A DNA stretch of 64,000 nt from Streptomyces fuscichromogenes (GCF_014645815.1 NZ_BMML01000008.1:310001-374000), one strand, 5' to 3'; positions 23,457 through 35,817 are shown, counted from the first letter of the stretch. A program made the numbers and translations. Notes: generated by a model not told the origin, from the sequence alone.

Positions 23457-24848
23457 CTACAGGGCAGGTTTCCCTGTGGTGAACAGCCAGGTCCGGAAAA
23501 GGTCGTCCAGCTGCTGCCCGCTGACCTTCTCGGCGAGGCGGATGAAGTCGGCGGTGTCGGCGTTGCCGTAGCGGTGCAGCCTCGTCCAGGCCGGGAGCAG
23601 CTCGAAGAACGCGGTGTCGCCGATGCGCTCGCGCAGCATCTGGAGCGTCATCGCGCCGCGCTGGTAGACGGCCGAGGCGAACATGGTGTCGCGCTGCGGG
23701 TCGGCGACGGTGACCTGCCAGAAGGGGTTGTCGGCGGCGCGGGCGTTGTAGGCGGTGAGGAAGGAGTCATGGGCGGACTTGGTGCCCTGGTGCTCCGCCC
23801 ACAGCCACTGGGCGTAGGTGGCGAAGCCCTCGTTGAGCCAGATGTCCTTCCACTGCGCCACGCTCACCGAGTCGCCGAACCACTGGTGGGCCAGCTCGTG
23901 CACGATCGTGGTCTCGTTGCGCACCGCCGAGTAGGCCGGCTTGCTCTGCACCTCCAGCGAGAACCCCGCCTCCGGCATGTCGTCGACGATGGCCCCGGTC
24001 TCCTCGAAGGGGTACGGCCCGAAGACCTGCGACCAGTAGTCGGTGGCGGCGGCGGTGACGGCGTACACGTCGACGCTGTTGCTGTTCGCGAGGACCGGGT
24101 CGATGGCGACGTAGATCGGGGTGCCGGCCGGGGTCCGCCCGGTCCGCACGTCGAACTTCCCTATGGTGGCGGTGGCGAGGTAGGTCGCCATCGGCCTGGA
24201 CTCGCGCCAGTGCGTGTACGTCGAGCCGCCCTTGTCGTGCGTCGAGACCAGCCGGCCGTTGGAGACCGCGGTCAGGCCCTCGGGCGCCTTGATCCGGATG
24301 TCGTAGGTGGCCTTGTCGGAGGGGTGGTCGCTGGACGGGAACCAGGTCGAGGCCGCGTTGGGCTCGCAGGCGACGAAGACGCCGTCGGGGGTCTTCATCC
24401 AGCCGTAGTCCGAGCCGAAGACGATGGGGCCGTTGAGGGGCGCGGGTATTCCGCCGTAGGTGACGGAGACGGTGAAGTCGCGGCCCTTGCGGAGCGCGTC
24501 GCGCGGGGTGACGGTGATCTCGTCGCCGGTGCGGGTGAACCCGGCGCGTCTGCCGTTCACCTCGACCTGGGTGACCTCCAGCTTCTGGAGGTCGAGGTCG
24601 AAGGCGGAGAGGTTCTGGGTGGCGCGGGCGGTGAGGGTGGTACGGCCGTCCAGACGGCCGGTGTCCGGGGCGTAGGCCACGTCGAGGTCGTAGTGGCGGG
24701 CGTCGAAGCCGCCGTTGCCGAGCTGCGGGAAGTACGGGTCGCCGATGCCGTCGGCGCCCGGGGTGGGGGCGGGCGCGGCCGCGATGACGAAGGAGGCGGC
24801 TGCCGCGGTCGCGACAGCCGCCAGACGTGCCGAACGGGAGAGGCGCAT
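23457..24848 (-). CDS. Secreted M1-family metallopeptidase
   Basis: 463-aa exported zinc aminopeptidase-like protein. The signal peptide covers about residues 1-25 (ARLAAVATAAAASFVIAAAPA). Zinc ligands are His317, His321 (VHELAHQW) and Glu340 (LNEGFATY), with catalytic Glu318. The GAMEN exopeptidase motif is replaced by EAGFSLEVQS (from 293), as in the short secreted Streptomyces members. It lacks the large C-terminal domain of full-length aminopeptidase N. It is downstream of the oligopeptide importer operon, so together they could release and take up amino acids and peptides (inference). Confidence 0.9.
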   Translation of the reverse strand: MRLSRSARLAAVATAAAASFVIAAAPAPTPGADGIGDPYFPQLGNGGFDARHYDLDVAYAPDTGRLDGRTTLTARATQNLSAFDLDLQKLEVTQVEVNGRRAGFTRTGDEITVTPRDALRKGRDFTVSVTYGGIPAPLNGPIVFGSDYGWMKTPDGVFVACEPNAASTWFPSSDHPSDKATYDIRIKAPEGLTAVSNGRLVSTHDKGGSTYTHWRESRPMATYLATATIGKFDVRTGRTPAGTPIYVAIDPVLANSNSVDVYAVTAAATDYWSQVFGPYPFEETGAIVDDMPEAGFSLEVQSKPAYSAVRNETTIVHELAHQWFGDSVSVAQWKDIWLNEGFATYAQWLWAEHQGTKSAHDSFLTAYNARAADNPFWQVTVADPQRDTMFASAVYQRGAMTLQMLRERIGDTAFFELLPAWTRLHRYGNADTADFIRLAEKVSGQQLDDLFRTWLFTTGKPAL

Positions 24849-24948
24849 GGGTCGTCCCTTTCGAGCGTGCCGGTCAGTGGACGGACACGGCCGACTCTGC
24901 GCTCTCCCGTTAAGGCATGTACATGACTTTACCCAGTTGTGTCATGGG

Positions 24949-26213
<1,265 letters not shown>

Positions 26214-26217
<4 letters not shown>

Positions 26218-27305
26218 AGCTTCGGCGCAATCTCTTCGGTCCAGATCCGCGTCCGGTCCTCGGGCGAGAGGTGGCAGGCGGACCAGTGGCCGCCGTCGAC
26301 CTGCTGCAGCTCGGGGCGGACCGTGCGGGTGACGTTCCCCTTGGGAAGGTCCGCGTACGGGCAGCGCGGGTGGAAGGCGCAGCCCGAGGGGACGTTGATG
26401 AGGCTCGGCGGCTGGCCCTTGACCGGGATGAGCCGGTCGGAGGTCTCGCGGTCGATGCGCGGCATCGAGCCCAGCAGGCCCCAGGTGTAGGGGTGCTGCG
26501 GCTTCTCGAAGATCTCGTCGACCGGGCCGCGCTCCACGCACCGGCCGCCGTACATCACCAGCACGTCGTCGGCGATCTCGGCCACCACACCCAGGTCGTG
26601 GGTGATGAGGACGACCGCGGAGCCGAACTCCTTCTGGAGGTCGCGGATCAGGTCGAGGATCTGCGCCTGGACGGTGACGTCGAGGGCGGTGGTCGGCTCG
26701 TCCGCGATGAGCAGTTCGGGGTTGTTGACCAGGGCCATGGCGATCATGGCGCGCTGGCGCATACCGCCGGAGAACTCGTGCGGGTAGCCGTCGACACGCT
26801 TGGCGGGCTCGGGGATGCCGACCCGGTCGAGCATCTCGATGGCGCGGGTGCGGGCGACCTTCTTGCTGACGTTGTGGTGGACCCGGTACGCCTCGACGAT
26901 CTGGTCGCCGATCTTGTAGTACGGGTGCATCGCGGACAGCGGGTCCTGGAAGATCATCGCCATCTCGCGGCCGCGCAGCCGGCGCACCTCGTCCGGGGAG
27001 GCGCCGACCAGTTCCTTGCCCCCCAGCCAGATCTCGCCGGACATCCGCACGTTCTTGCCGCGGGCGCCGAGCCGGTGCAGGCCCATGATGGCGAGCGAGG
27101 TGACGGACTTGCCGGAGCCCGACTCGCCCACGATGGAGAGGGTCTTGCCCTTCTCCAGGGAGAAGCTGAGGCCGTCGACCGACTTGACGATGCCGTCGTC
27201 GGTCGGAAAGTGCACCTTGAGGTCGCGGACTTCGAGGAAGGCGTCGGACGGGTTGGACGGCGTGGGCTCACCCACGGCGGCACCGGTCTTGGAGAGTTCG
27301 GTCAC
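26214..27305 (-). CDS. Oligopeptide ABC transporter ATPase (OppD/DppD-like)
   Basis: 363-aa ATPase. GTG at 27305 overlaps the permease stop (GTGA). Walker A is GESGSGKSV, the signature FSGGMRQR, Walker B LLIADEPTTALD, and the C-terminal Cys block is CAFHPRCPYA. It is co-translated with the OppB-like permease upstream and the OppF-like ATPase downstream. Confidence 0.92.
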
Positions 27306-28309
27306 GAGAGCCTCACCCGCGGGTCGGCGGCCGCGTACAGCAGGTCCACCAGAAGATTTGCGATCACGACGAAGAAGGCGGCAAGCAGGGTCACGCCGAG
27401 GATCGGGGGCAGGTCGTTGTCGTCGATGGCCTGCACCGCGTACTGGCCGATGCCGTGCAGCGAGAACACGGTCTCGGTGATCACCGCGCCGCCGAGCAGC
27501 AGACCGAGGTCCATGCCGAAGACGGTGATGATCGGGGTGAGCGCGGCGCGCAGTCCGTGCCGGACGACGACCTTGCGCTCGCGCAGGCCCTTGGCGCGGG
27601 CCGTGCGGATGTAGTCCTCGTTCATCGTCTCCAGCATGCCCGAACGGGTGAGGCGGGCGTAGATGGCGGAGTAGAGGAGCGCGAGCGAACACCATGCCGG
27701 GATGAGGGTGTTGGCCCACTGCGCCGGGTTCTCGGTGAGCGGGACGTACGTGCGGCCGAAGATCGGCCACTGGTAGGTGAAGAGCAGGATCGCCAGGTTG
27801 CCCGTGAAGAACATGGGCAGCGAGACACCGGCGAGCGCCACGCCCATGAAGGCGCGGTCGAAGAAGGAGCGGGGCTTCAGTGCGGAGATCACACCGATCA
27901 CCACACCGGAGATCAGCCAGAGCACGGCCGCGCCGGCGGCCAGCGACAGGGTCACCGGCATCCGGGAGGTGAGCTGCGGCCAGACGGCCTGGTGGGTCTT
28001 GAAGGAGTAGCCGAAGCACGGTGCGTCGCAGTGCACCGTGGTGGGGCCCAGGTCATAGGTGGCGCCGGAAACGATCCCCTTGATGAAGTGCCAGTACTGG
28101 ACATAGACAGCCTGGTCCAGACCGAGGTTGTGCTTGACCGCGGCGATGTCCGCCTTCGACGGGCTCTTGCCGATGTACTGCTGTGCCAACTGGTCGGCGG
28201 TCTGCCCGGCCAGCCGTGGCAGCACGAAGAAGATGGCGAAGGTGACCGCGGAGACGACCAGCAGCAGGATCACTGCCGCGAACGTCCGGCGGAGGATGTA
28301 CGAAATCAC
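27302..28309 (-). CDS. Oligopeptide ABC transporter permease (OppB/DppB-like)
   Basis: 335-aa membrane permease with an N-terminal helix (YILRRTFAAVILLLVVSAVT), a large periplasm-side loop after it, and five more helices. The EAA loop is DYIRTARAKGLRERKVVVRHG. The FFVLPRLAGQTADQ opening is typical of the OppB type. It starts 73 bp after the binding-protein gene, behind a 15-bp hairpin that probably lowers expression relative to the binding protein. Confidence 0.92.
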   Translation of the reverse strand: MISYILRRTFAAVILLLVVSAVTFAIFFVLPRLAGQTADQLAQQYIGKSPSKADIAAVKHNLGLDQAVYVQYWHFIKGIVSGATYDLGPTTVHCDAPCFGYSFKTHQAVWPQLTSRMPVTLSLAAGAAVLWLISGVVIGVISALKPRSFFDRAFMGVALAGVSLPMFFTGNLAILLFTYQWPIFGRTYVPLTENPAQWANTLIPAWCSLALLYSAIYARLTRSGMLETMNEDYIRTARAKGLRERKVVVRHGLRAALTPIITVFGMDLGLLLGGAVITETVFSLHGIGQYAVQAIDDNDLPPILGVTLLAAFFVVIANLLVDLLYAAADPRVRLS

Positions 28310-28321
28310 GGGGATCGGCGC

Positions 28322-28355
28322 TGGTGCCCGCGGGCCTCACGGCCCGCGGGCACCA
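28322..28355 (-). terminator. Intra-operon hairpin between binding protein and permease
   Basis: Perfect 15-bp arms (28322-28336 and 28341-28355) with a 4-base loop (TCAC on the plus strand). It is likely a partial terminator or 3'-end stabiliser that keeps the binding protein in excess. Confidence 0.75.
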
Positions 28356-28381
28356 ATGCCTTCACCTGCCTTCCGGGGCTG

Positions 28382-30139
28382 CTACTTCGACGCGACGCCG
28401 ATGTTGAGGTAGTCGTACTGGCCGCTGAAGGCCGCCGTGGAGACCAGGTTGGTGAAGGTGGTCGGGCGGGCCAGCAGGACCTTGAAGTAGGTCAACGGCA
28501 CGAGGGCGGCGTCGTCCATGGTCTGCTTGTCGATCTGGGTGTAGATGCTGTTGCGCTCGGCGTCGTCCTGCGTACCGATCGCCTTGGCCAGCAGGGTGTT
28601 CACCGTCTTGTTGTCGTACTGCGACAGGTTGGTGTTACCCGACTGGCTGATCGCCTGGCCGTTCAGGATCTGCTGCAGGAAGCCGTAGCCGGACGGCCAG
28701 TCGGCACCCCACTGCATCATCATCAGGCCGACGTTCTGCTTGTTGTCGAACTTCGGCACACCGGCGTAGTCGGTGAAGTACTTGCCCGACGGGTACTGCT
28801 TGAGGGTGGCGTTGATACCGACGGCCTTGAGGGAGTTGATGATCGCCGTGGCGGCGTCGATCTCCTGCGGGCGGTCCGAACGGGCCGTGATGTTGGTGTT
28901 GATCGAGGTCTTGCCACAGGCCTTCAGCTGCGCCTTGGCCTTGGCGACGTCACCCTTGTTGCCCGTGGTGGCGTAGACGTCCGACTTCGAGTAGCCCGGG
29001 ATGTCGGGCGGCAGCACCGTGGTGGCGACGTCGCCGCGGATCGGGCCGCCCTCGGCGGTCTGCACCGAGACCTTGTCGATCGCGTACTCGACGGCCTTGC
29101 GGCAGGCGACGTTGTCGAACGGCTTCAGCTTGGTGTTGATCGCCATGTAGACCAGACGGCCACCGTAGGTGTTGTCCGTGTTGGCCTTCTTGCTGGCGTC
29201 GGTAAGCACCTGGGCCTGCGTGGCGGCCTGGACACCCGTACCGCCGAGGTCGATCGCGTCGCCGGCCTGGACGTCCTTGTCGATCGTCTCGGCGTTGACC
29301 TTCAGGTTGACGACGATCTTGTCCGGCAGCTGCTTGCGCAGCGGGTCGGTCTTCGGGTCCCAGTTCTTGTTGCGGACCAGCACGGCCTGCTTGCCGTCCT
29401 GGTAGCTCTGGAACTGGTACGAGCCCGAGGACACGATGTTCTTGACGTAGTCGACGCCGTTGTCCTTGGCCTGCGGGACCGGGGCCGTCTGCGGGGCCGA
29501 GACCAGGTAGTCGAACTCCTGGAAGGCCTGCTTCAGGTGGAAGACGATCGTGGTGTCGTCCGGGGTCTCGATGGACGAGAGGCCCTTGGCGCTCTTGTCC
29601 TTGTAGGGACCCTTGTACTTGTCGCCGCCGACCAGGAACTGCTGGAAGTAGTTCGGGCCGAGGGAGAGCACGTCACGCGCGAAGTTGGACCGCTCGACGG
29701 CGTACTTGACGTCCTTGGACGTGATCGCCGTGCCGTCCTGGTACTTCAGGCCCGAACGCAGCTTGTACGTCCAGGTCTTGCCGCCGTCGCTCGGGACACC
29801 CTTGCTCGCGGCGAGGTCCGGGACCAGGGTGTTGCCCTTGGAGCCGGGGCCGGGCTCGAACGTCATCAGCGGGCGGGCGTACAGCCGGCTGAAGTTGTAC
29901 ATGTACGCGTAGTACGTGTTGCCGGGGTCGAACGAGTCCGGGACGTCGGACAGCTCGTAGGTGACCGTCCCGCCCTTCTTGTCGGACGCGTTGACGACAC
30001 CCTTGGTGGCGGCGTTGGCCGCGGCGGAGCTGCCGCCGCCGTCGTTGCCGTCCTTGTTGTCATCGGCCTTGCTGCACCCTGAAACCAGCAGGGTGGCGGA
30101 GCCGATGGCCGCGATCGCGGCCAGCGCTGACCTTCGCAT
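28382..30139 (-). CDS. Oligopeptide-binding lipoprotein (OppA/DppA-like, SBP_bac_5)
   Basis: 585-aa solute-binding lipoprotein. ATG at 30139 gives a compact signal with a lipobox ending at LVSGCSKAD (Cys21); GGAGGGG lies upstream. The mature chain carries the SBP_bac_5 pattern, with PLMTFEPGPG, DGGKTWTYKLRSGLKYQDG and FNACRKAVEYAID-like segments (here DNVACRKAVEYAID). A Gly/Ser/Asp-rich linker follows the Cys. It collects peptides for the importer. Its position between the two permease genes is not the standard A-B-C-D-F order. Confidence 0.92.
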   Translation of the reverse strand: MRRSALAAIAAIGSATLLVSGCSKADDNKDGNDGGGSSAAANAATKGVVNASDKKGGTVTYELSDVPDSFDPGNTYYAYMYNFSRLYARPLMTFEPGPGSKGNTLVPDLAASKGVPSDGGKTWTYKLRSGLKYQDGTAITSKDVKYAVERSNFARDVLSLGPNYFQQFLVGGDKYKGPYKDKSAKGLSSIETPDDTTIVFHLKQAFQEFDYLVSAPQTAPVPQAKDNGVDYVKNIVSSGSYQFQSYQDGKQAVLVRNKNWDPKTDPLRKQLPDKIVVNLKVNAETIDKDVQAGDAIDLGGTGVQAATQAQVLTDASKKANTDNTYGGRLVYMAINTKLKPFDNVACRKAVEYAIDKVSVQTAEGGPIRGDVATTVLPPDIPGYSKSDVYATTGNKGDVAKAKAQLKACGKTSINTNITARSDRPQEIDAATAIINSLKAVGINATLKQYPSGKYFTDYAGVPKFDNKQNVGLMMMQWGADWPSGYGFLQQILNGQAISQSGNTNLSQYDNKTVNTLLAKAIGTQDDAERNSIYTQIDKQTMDDAALVPLTYFKVLLARPTTFTNLVSTAAFSGQYDYLNIGVASK

Positions 30140-30197
30140 GATGGGCGGGATCCCCTCCATTGTCGGAAACTTTTCGGGCTCTCGGTGACGACAGGCG

Positions 30198-31196
30198 TCA
30201 GCGGCTGCGCGGGTCGAGAGCATCGCGGAGACCGTCACCGAGCAGGTTGAACGCCAGCACGGTCACGAAGATGGCAAGGCCGGGCACGATCATGTACTCG
30301 GGATCGACCTGGTAGTACGTCACCGCTTCGCGGAGCATGCCGCCCCAGGACGCCTGCGGGGGCTGGATGCCGACACCGAGGAAGCTGAGGGACGCCTCGA
30401 AGAGGATGTTGGTCGGGATCAGCAGCGTCGAGTAGACGATGATCGGACCGACCAGGTTGGGCATCAGCTCGCGGAACAGGATGTACGGACCCTTGGCGCC
30501 CAGGCCGCGGGAGGCGTCGACGAACTCGCGCTCCCTGAGGGCGAGGGTCTGGCCGCGCACGATCCGGCCCAGGTAGGGCCAGTTGAAGAAGCCGATGACG
30601 AAGATGAGCACGCTCAGGTGCAGCGGCAGTCCGTTCAGGCCGAACGCGCCGCCCTGGAGGGTGGCGGAGATGGCGATGGCGAACAGCAGGAGAGGGAAGG
30701 CGAGGAAGGTGTCCATCAGCCGGCTGATGACCGAGTCCACGCGGCCGCCGTAGTAACCGGCGACCACGCCCATGATCGCGCCGATCACGTTGGACAGGAT
30801 GGTCGAGCCGAAGGCCACCACCAGCGACACCCACGAACCCTCGAGGATGCGGGTGGCGATGTCACGGCCGAACTTGGGGTCCACGCCCAGGGGGTGGCTC
30901 AGGCTCATGCCACCCCAGCCGCCGTTCGGCAGCGAGGTGTTGGCGTCGATCAGATCCTGGTGGAAGGCGTTGGGGTCGAGACCGAACAGGGCCTGGATGG
31001 GCCGGGCGAGGACCGCGACGAGGATCAGCAGGACGACGATGACGGCACCCGCGACGGCGACCCTGTCCTTCTTGAACCGGGACCAGGCGATCTGCCCGAG
31101 GGAACGGCCCTCGATCTGCCCCTTACCGGCACCCTGAAGCACAGCTTCCGGCTGCGCCTCGGCTGCCGCTCCGGTGGTCTCGATCGGTGCGGTCAC
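30198..31196 (-). CDS. Oligopeptide ABC transporter permease (OppC/DppC-like)
   Basis: 332-aa permease with an N-terminal cytoplasmic extension, then the OppC_N-type block SLGQIAWSRFKKDRVAVAGA and six helices. The EAA loop is EFVDASRGLGAKGPYILFRE. GTG at 31196 is chosen because GAGAGGGG lies ten bases upstream. It is the first gene of the operon, ahead of the binding protein by 58 bp. The HPLGVDPKFGRDIATRIL motif is family-typical. Confidence 0.9.
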   Translation of the reverse strand: MTAPIETTGAAAEAQPEAVLQGAGKGQIEGRSLGQIAWSRFKKDRVAVAGAVIVVLLILVAVLARPIQALFGLDPNAFHQDLIDANTSLPNGGWGGMSLSHPLGVDPKFGRDIATRILEGSWVSLVVAFGSTILSNVIGAIMGVVAGYYGGRVDSVISRLMDTFLAFPLLLFAIAISATLQGGAFGLNGLPLHLSVLIFVIGFFNWPYLGRIVRGQTLALREREFVDASRGLGAKGPYILFRELMPNLVGPIIVYSTLLIPTNILFEASLSFLGVGIQPPQASWGGMLREAVTYYQVDPEYMIVPGLAIFVTVLAFNLLGDGLRDALDPRSR

Positions 31197-31723
31197 AGTG
31201 ACCTGACCCCTCTCACCGGTGGTGACCGGCCTTTGTCCGCCGCGGTGGGCGGCTTGGTTCGCTTGCAAGTGCGCGGTGGCCGCCGATGGTTACGGCTCGG
31301 CTGTCCACGAGACCCTTCGGCCGGTACTCCGTACCGGCTCGCCAGATCGTCGACTTCGCGTCTGAGAGGCGAGTCTTCAATGCCCCGGTGATCACGCGCC
31401 AGGCCTGATGGAGAAAGTATGCGCAACCGTGATGACGAATGGGGTTTCCGTTATCCGGACTGCTGACCACAGAGGCCGGACGGAACCGATCCTGCCAAAA
31501 GGGTTGACATCCACCCACCCGACCGTGTCTACGCGCGGAGATCACACTCTCACAGTCAGCGGGGCATCACCCATCGTCGAGCCGTCACGGGCGGAGGCGG
31601 GTGCGGAACGCGAACGGTCCGGCACACATGCAAGTGACAGACAACACATCGTCTTCACCACTGTTGCGGCGCCCGGATCGCCGTGACCGCGTTCGCTCGC
31701 GCCGAGGCGGACAGGGCCTCGAC
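31197..31723. other. Promoter-bearing gap, no gene supported
   Basis: The 527-bp gap holds the promoter of the leftward oligopeptide operon. It is less GC-rich than its surroundings between about 31400 and 31510. A possible sigma-70-like -10 (CATACT) is on the minus strand near 31420. Short frames in it lack codon bias and ribosome sites, and no hairpin was convincing. Confidence 0.5.
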
Positions 31724-32521
31724 TCAGTAGACCGCGGGGCCCGGATAGCCGTACCCGGCCGCCGGGGCCTGGGCGGGGGCCGCAACGTGCGCCTCACGGT
31801 CGTAGAACGGCCGTGCCGCCGCCCGCATCCACATCACGACCGGGTCGTACTCGTCGGTCATCGCCACCGTCGACACCGGCAGACCGTCCGGCACCGCCCC
31901 GATCGACTGCTGCATCATCGCCCGCACCGAGTCCACGGCCGGCGGCGACGCGTCGTACACGTCCAGGCCGATCGCGAGGTACGGCGCGCCGAGCGCCGGC
32001 TGCACCCAGGCGCGGCGCAGCGAGCGGACCGCGGGGGTGCGGTGGGCGTTCTGCGCGATCAGCGCGTAGAACTGCGGGATCTCGATGGCCGGTTCGGCGA
32101 GCCGCAGCGGGCCGGCCGGCTGGCGGTCCAGGCCGGTGGCGATGCGGCGCAGGTCCAGCCAGGGGATGCCGACGCCGCCGCCGGGGGCGTGCGGGTTGAG
32201 CCAGAGGCCGAAGTGGTCGGGATAGAGCGTGCGGGCCACGTCGACGCCGTCGACCACTTCGTAGGAGCGGTTCCAGCCGCTCGCCGAGAGTTCCTGGGCC
32301 GAGGTCACGCAGGGGGCGTAACCGTGGCCTTCGACCTCCATGTTCCCGTACTGGGCGTCGGGCGAGCCGGACTGGCCGTGCCAGAGCAGCATCCAGATCT
32401 GGCCGGAGGAGGGCGTGGCGAGGGCGCGGAGGAGTGCCTCGTAGGCGTCGTAGCGCCCGGGGGTTACCTGGCGCAGCATGTGCTCGACCTGTCCGGTCGC
32501 CGCGGTGCCGCTGGCGCTCAC
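31724..32521 (-). CDS. SseB-like protein (enhanced serine sensitivity), copy 1
   Basis: 265-aa cytoplasmic protein with an N-terminal Streptomyces-specific part and a C-terminal SseB_C-like domain (LAIGLDVYD, then MWMRAAARPFYDRE). The extreme C-terminus is Ala/Pro/Gly/Tyr-rich. E. coli sseB raises serine sensitivity when overexpressed; its molecular role is unknown. It is paralogous to the next upstream gene, sharing the ending ARPFY with VRPFY. Position near glyA and sdaA supports a link to serine. Confidence 0.75.
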   Translation of the reverse strand: MSASGTAATGQVEHMLRQVTPGRYDAYEALLRALATPSSGQIWMLLWHGQSGSPDAQYGNMEVEGHGYAPCVTSAQELSASGWNRSYEVVDGVDVARTLYPDHFGLWLNPHAPGGGVGIPWLDLRRIATGLDRQPAGPLRLAEPAIEIPQFYALIAQNAHRTPAVRSLRRAWVQPALGAPYLAIGLDVYDASPPAVDSVRAMMQQSIGAVPDGLPVSTVAMTDEYDPVVMWMRAAARPFYDREAHVAAPAQAPAAGYGYPGPAVY

Positions 32522-32634
32522 GTGTTACCGCCCCTTCATTGAGTTACCCCGCGTATGAGGGTTGCCCCGCGTTCGGAGACAGCTTATGCGCCCGGAGGGC
32601 GAGGGCCGATTGTCCGTCGGCGGGTGCGCGCAGT

Positions 32635-32702
32635 CGGTGGCTGGTCGCGCCCACGCGGCGGAGCCGCACATCGGCTCGGCCCCGCGCCCCTGACGGGGCG
32701 CA
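32635..32702 (+). repeat. Intergenic repeat copy 5 (long variant)
   Basis: Starts GGCTGGTCGCGC, diverges through an inserted palindrome CGGAGCCGCACATCGGCTC, then returns to CCCCGCGCCCCTGACGGGGCG. It lies after the second sseB-like gene, where the closing CGCCCC-TGA-CGGGGCG hairpin could terminate transcription. Confidence 0.65.
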
Positions 32703-32703
32703 G

Positions 32704-33495
32704 TCAGTGGCCGTACTGATAGAAGGGGCGCACGTTCTCGCGCATCCAGTGGCCCACCGGGTCGTCCGCCACGTCCAGCAGGACCAGGTTGACCGGCCAG
32801 CCCACCGGTGCCCGGCCCAGCGCCCGGCCCAGCGCCTCCAGCGGCGCGGCCCGCAAGTCGTCCTCCCACTGGGAGAGTTCGACACCCACGAACATCACCG
32901 GTTCCGCGGTCTCGACCACGGCCAGGCAGCGGCGGGCCGTGGCGACCAGGCCGGTCCGGGCGAACTCGGCCGACGCCGCGGCCAGGAAGTCCATCGGGTC
33001 GTCCTGCCAGTCCGGTTCGAAGAGCCGGACCCGGCCGCCCGAGGCGGGGCCGTCCAGTTCGGTGCGGCCGGCCCGGCAGAGCTGCGCGACCGCGTCCGGC
33101 GGCAGCGGGACGCCGACCACCCCGCCGGGGTTCACGGCGACCCCGACCTGCGGGGGCAGGCCGCGGGCGAACTCGACGGCCGGGGCGATCGTGTACGACA
33201 GGTGGGAGCCGGTCACCAGACGGAACTGCTCCTCGGAGCTGAAGACCGGCACGTACACCTGCCCCTCGATCAGCGTGGTGGGCAGGTCCAGCGGGCCGCT
33301 GTGCGGGCCGCCGCCCTCCGGCAGCGGGATCCACAGGAAGCTGCGGGCCAGTACCTCGATGAGCCGGCCCGCCGCCGCGGGCACGCCGAGGGAGGCCGAC
33401 AGGACCTCCTCCAGTTCGTTGCCGGGCCAACCGCCGTGCGGGTGGGGGTGCGCCTGTGCCGGGAAGTCCGCGGGAATGTCCGCCGGGAAGTCCAT
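32704..33495 (-). CDS. SseB-like protein (enhanced serine sensitivity), copy 2
   Basis: 263-aa SseB-family protein with both domains: an N-terminal SseB part (IPLPEGGGPHSGP, VYVPVFSSEEQFR, PPQVGVAVNPGG) and the C-terminal domain (AEPVMFVGVELS, ending MRENVRPFYQYGH). It is the more complete of the two copies. It is followed by 182 bp containing repeat copy 5 before copy 1, so the two are probably separate transcripts. Confidence 0.82.
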   Translation of the reverse strand: MDFPADIPADFPAQAHPHPHGGWPGNELEEVLSASLGVPAAAGRLIEVLARSFLWIPLPEGGGPHSGPLDLPTTLIEGQVYVPVFSSEEQFRLVTGSHLSYTIAPAVEFARGLPPQVGVAVNPGGVVGVPLPPDAVAQLCRAGRTELDGPASGGRVRLFEPDWQDDPMDFLAAASAEFARTGLVATARRCLAVVETAEPVMFVGVELSQWEDDLRAAPLEALGRALGRAPVGWPVNLVLLDVADDPVGHWMRENVRPFYQYGH

Positions 33496-33573
33496 CTGCC
33501 TACCGCCTGCTGGAAACCGCTGCTGAGGCTGGAAAGGCTAGCGGGTGACACCGACAAAGCCACCCGGCCGTTC

Positions 33574-34242
33574 TCAGCGCGCGAAGTCGATCCGGTGCAG
33601 CACGTCCGCCGCGTCCCGGTCGAGGAGCACCGCCGAGCCGATGCCCTCGGGCAGCTTCCCCTTCTCCGCCGCGCGCAGCAGTCGGCCGGCCGCCCTGCGA
33701 TGGCGCAGGAAGGCGTACCGGGAGACGCCCCGGCCGCGCTCGCGCTGGCCGTCCAGGGCCGTGCCGGCCGTGACGTCCAGGAGGAGCAGGTGCAGGGTGC
33801 CGCCGCGGCGGCGGGCCGCCCTGGCCAGCCAGTCCCGCACCCAGGCCTGTGTCCCGCAGTCGTGCACGACCACGCCCTCTCCGGTGCGCAGCGCCCGGCG
33901 CAGCCCGGCGTAGTGGGCGAGCCGGACCAGCGGGCGGTAGACCGCGTACGGCAGGAGGCGGGCCAGGCGGGCGTCCCAGCGGTCGCGGGTGTCCTGGGAG
34001 TCGATGCGAATGCCCTGGACGGTGCGGTGCATCAGGGTGGACTTGCCGCTGCCGGGCAGGCCGGTGACCACGACCAGGTCACGGGGGCCGAAGAGCAGGC
34101 CGTGCGGGCTGTGCCCGGCCCGGTCGCGCAGGTCGCGAACGACCGGTGCGGGCAGCTCGCCGCACCGCTCGCGGGCCGGGGCCGTCGGCTGCCCGGGCAG
34201 GGCGATGCCCGTCGTCGTCGCGTATGCCGTGGTCCTTGTCAC
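33574..34242 (-). CDS. P-loop ATP-binding protein (zeta-toxin/AAA_33-like)
   Basis: 222-aa protein. GTG at 34242 is chosen because GGGAGG sits nine bases upstream. Walker A is GLPGSGKST; a second conserved block is DSQDTRDRW, and a putative lid region is RERGRGVSRYAFLRHRR. The layout matches small P-loop kinases that phosphorylate small molecules or nucleotides. The substrate is unknown. It is divergent from the riboswitch-gcvT unit. Confidence 0.8.
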   Translation of the reverse strand: MTRTTAYATTTGIALPGQPTAPARERCGELPAPVVRDLRDRAGHSPHGLLFGPRDLVVVTGLPGSGKSTLMHRTVQGIRIDSQDTRDRWDARLARLLPYAVYRPLVRLAHYAGLRRALRTGEGVVVHDCGTQAWVRDWLARAARRRGGTLHLLLLDVTAGTALDGQRERGRGVSRYAFLRHRRAAGRLLRAAEKGKLPEGIGSAVLLDRDAADVLHRIDFAR

Positions 34243-34437
34243 CGTGACCGTCCTCCCTGGGGGTTCAGGAAAGGTTCTCCCCACTTAATGTAAAGAGAAG
34301 GTAATGCACGGCGTCTCGCGGTTCCGTCCGCTTCCGGCCACAGGCTCGTCACAGAAGGCGGTGCCCCGTCCGGCCTGCCGGGTCCGGGGGGCGGCGTGCA
34401 ATGATGTCCGCGCCAACTGCATACCGGCCGCTTGAAT

Positions 34438-34660
34438 CCGCGCGGGAGAGTCCCTGGCACCGCTGTGCCGGGGCGCCGAAGGAGCAAGTCCCTCCCTTGA
34501 ATCTCTCAGGCCCCCGTTACCGCGCGGGCGAGGCACATCTGAAAAGCGGGCCGCTGTGTCAGCGGCTCCACCCAAGGTGCAAGCCGTGACCACGTCGTGG
34601 TCAGGGCGAACCTCTCAGGTTCCGATGACAGATGGGGAGGACAGACCTCGCCTGTCATGC
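34438..34660 (+). ncRNA. Tandem glycine riboswitch with expression platform
   Basis: Two glycine aptamers in series before gcvT. Aptamer I has GGGAGAG (34444-34450), CGCCGAAGGAGCAA (34474-34487) and CTCTCAGG (34503-34510). Aptamer II has GGTGCAAGCC near 34577, GGGCGAACCTCTCAGG (34604-34619) and CCGATGACAG (34622-34631). ATGACAG at the aptamer II 3' edge can pair with CTGTCAT (34652-34658), while GACAG (34640-34644) can pair with the same CTGTC, giving two exclusive folds. It should switch on gcvT-gcvH-glyA-sdaA when glycine is high, as in other bacteria. Confidence 0.88.
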
Positions 34661-34689
34661 CCTTGGGACCTTTGGGAGACGACCGACCG

Positions 34690-35817
<1,128 letters not shown>
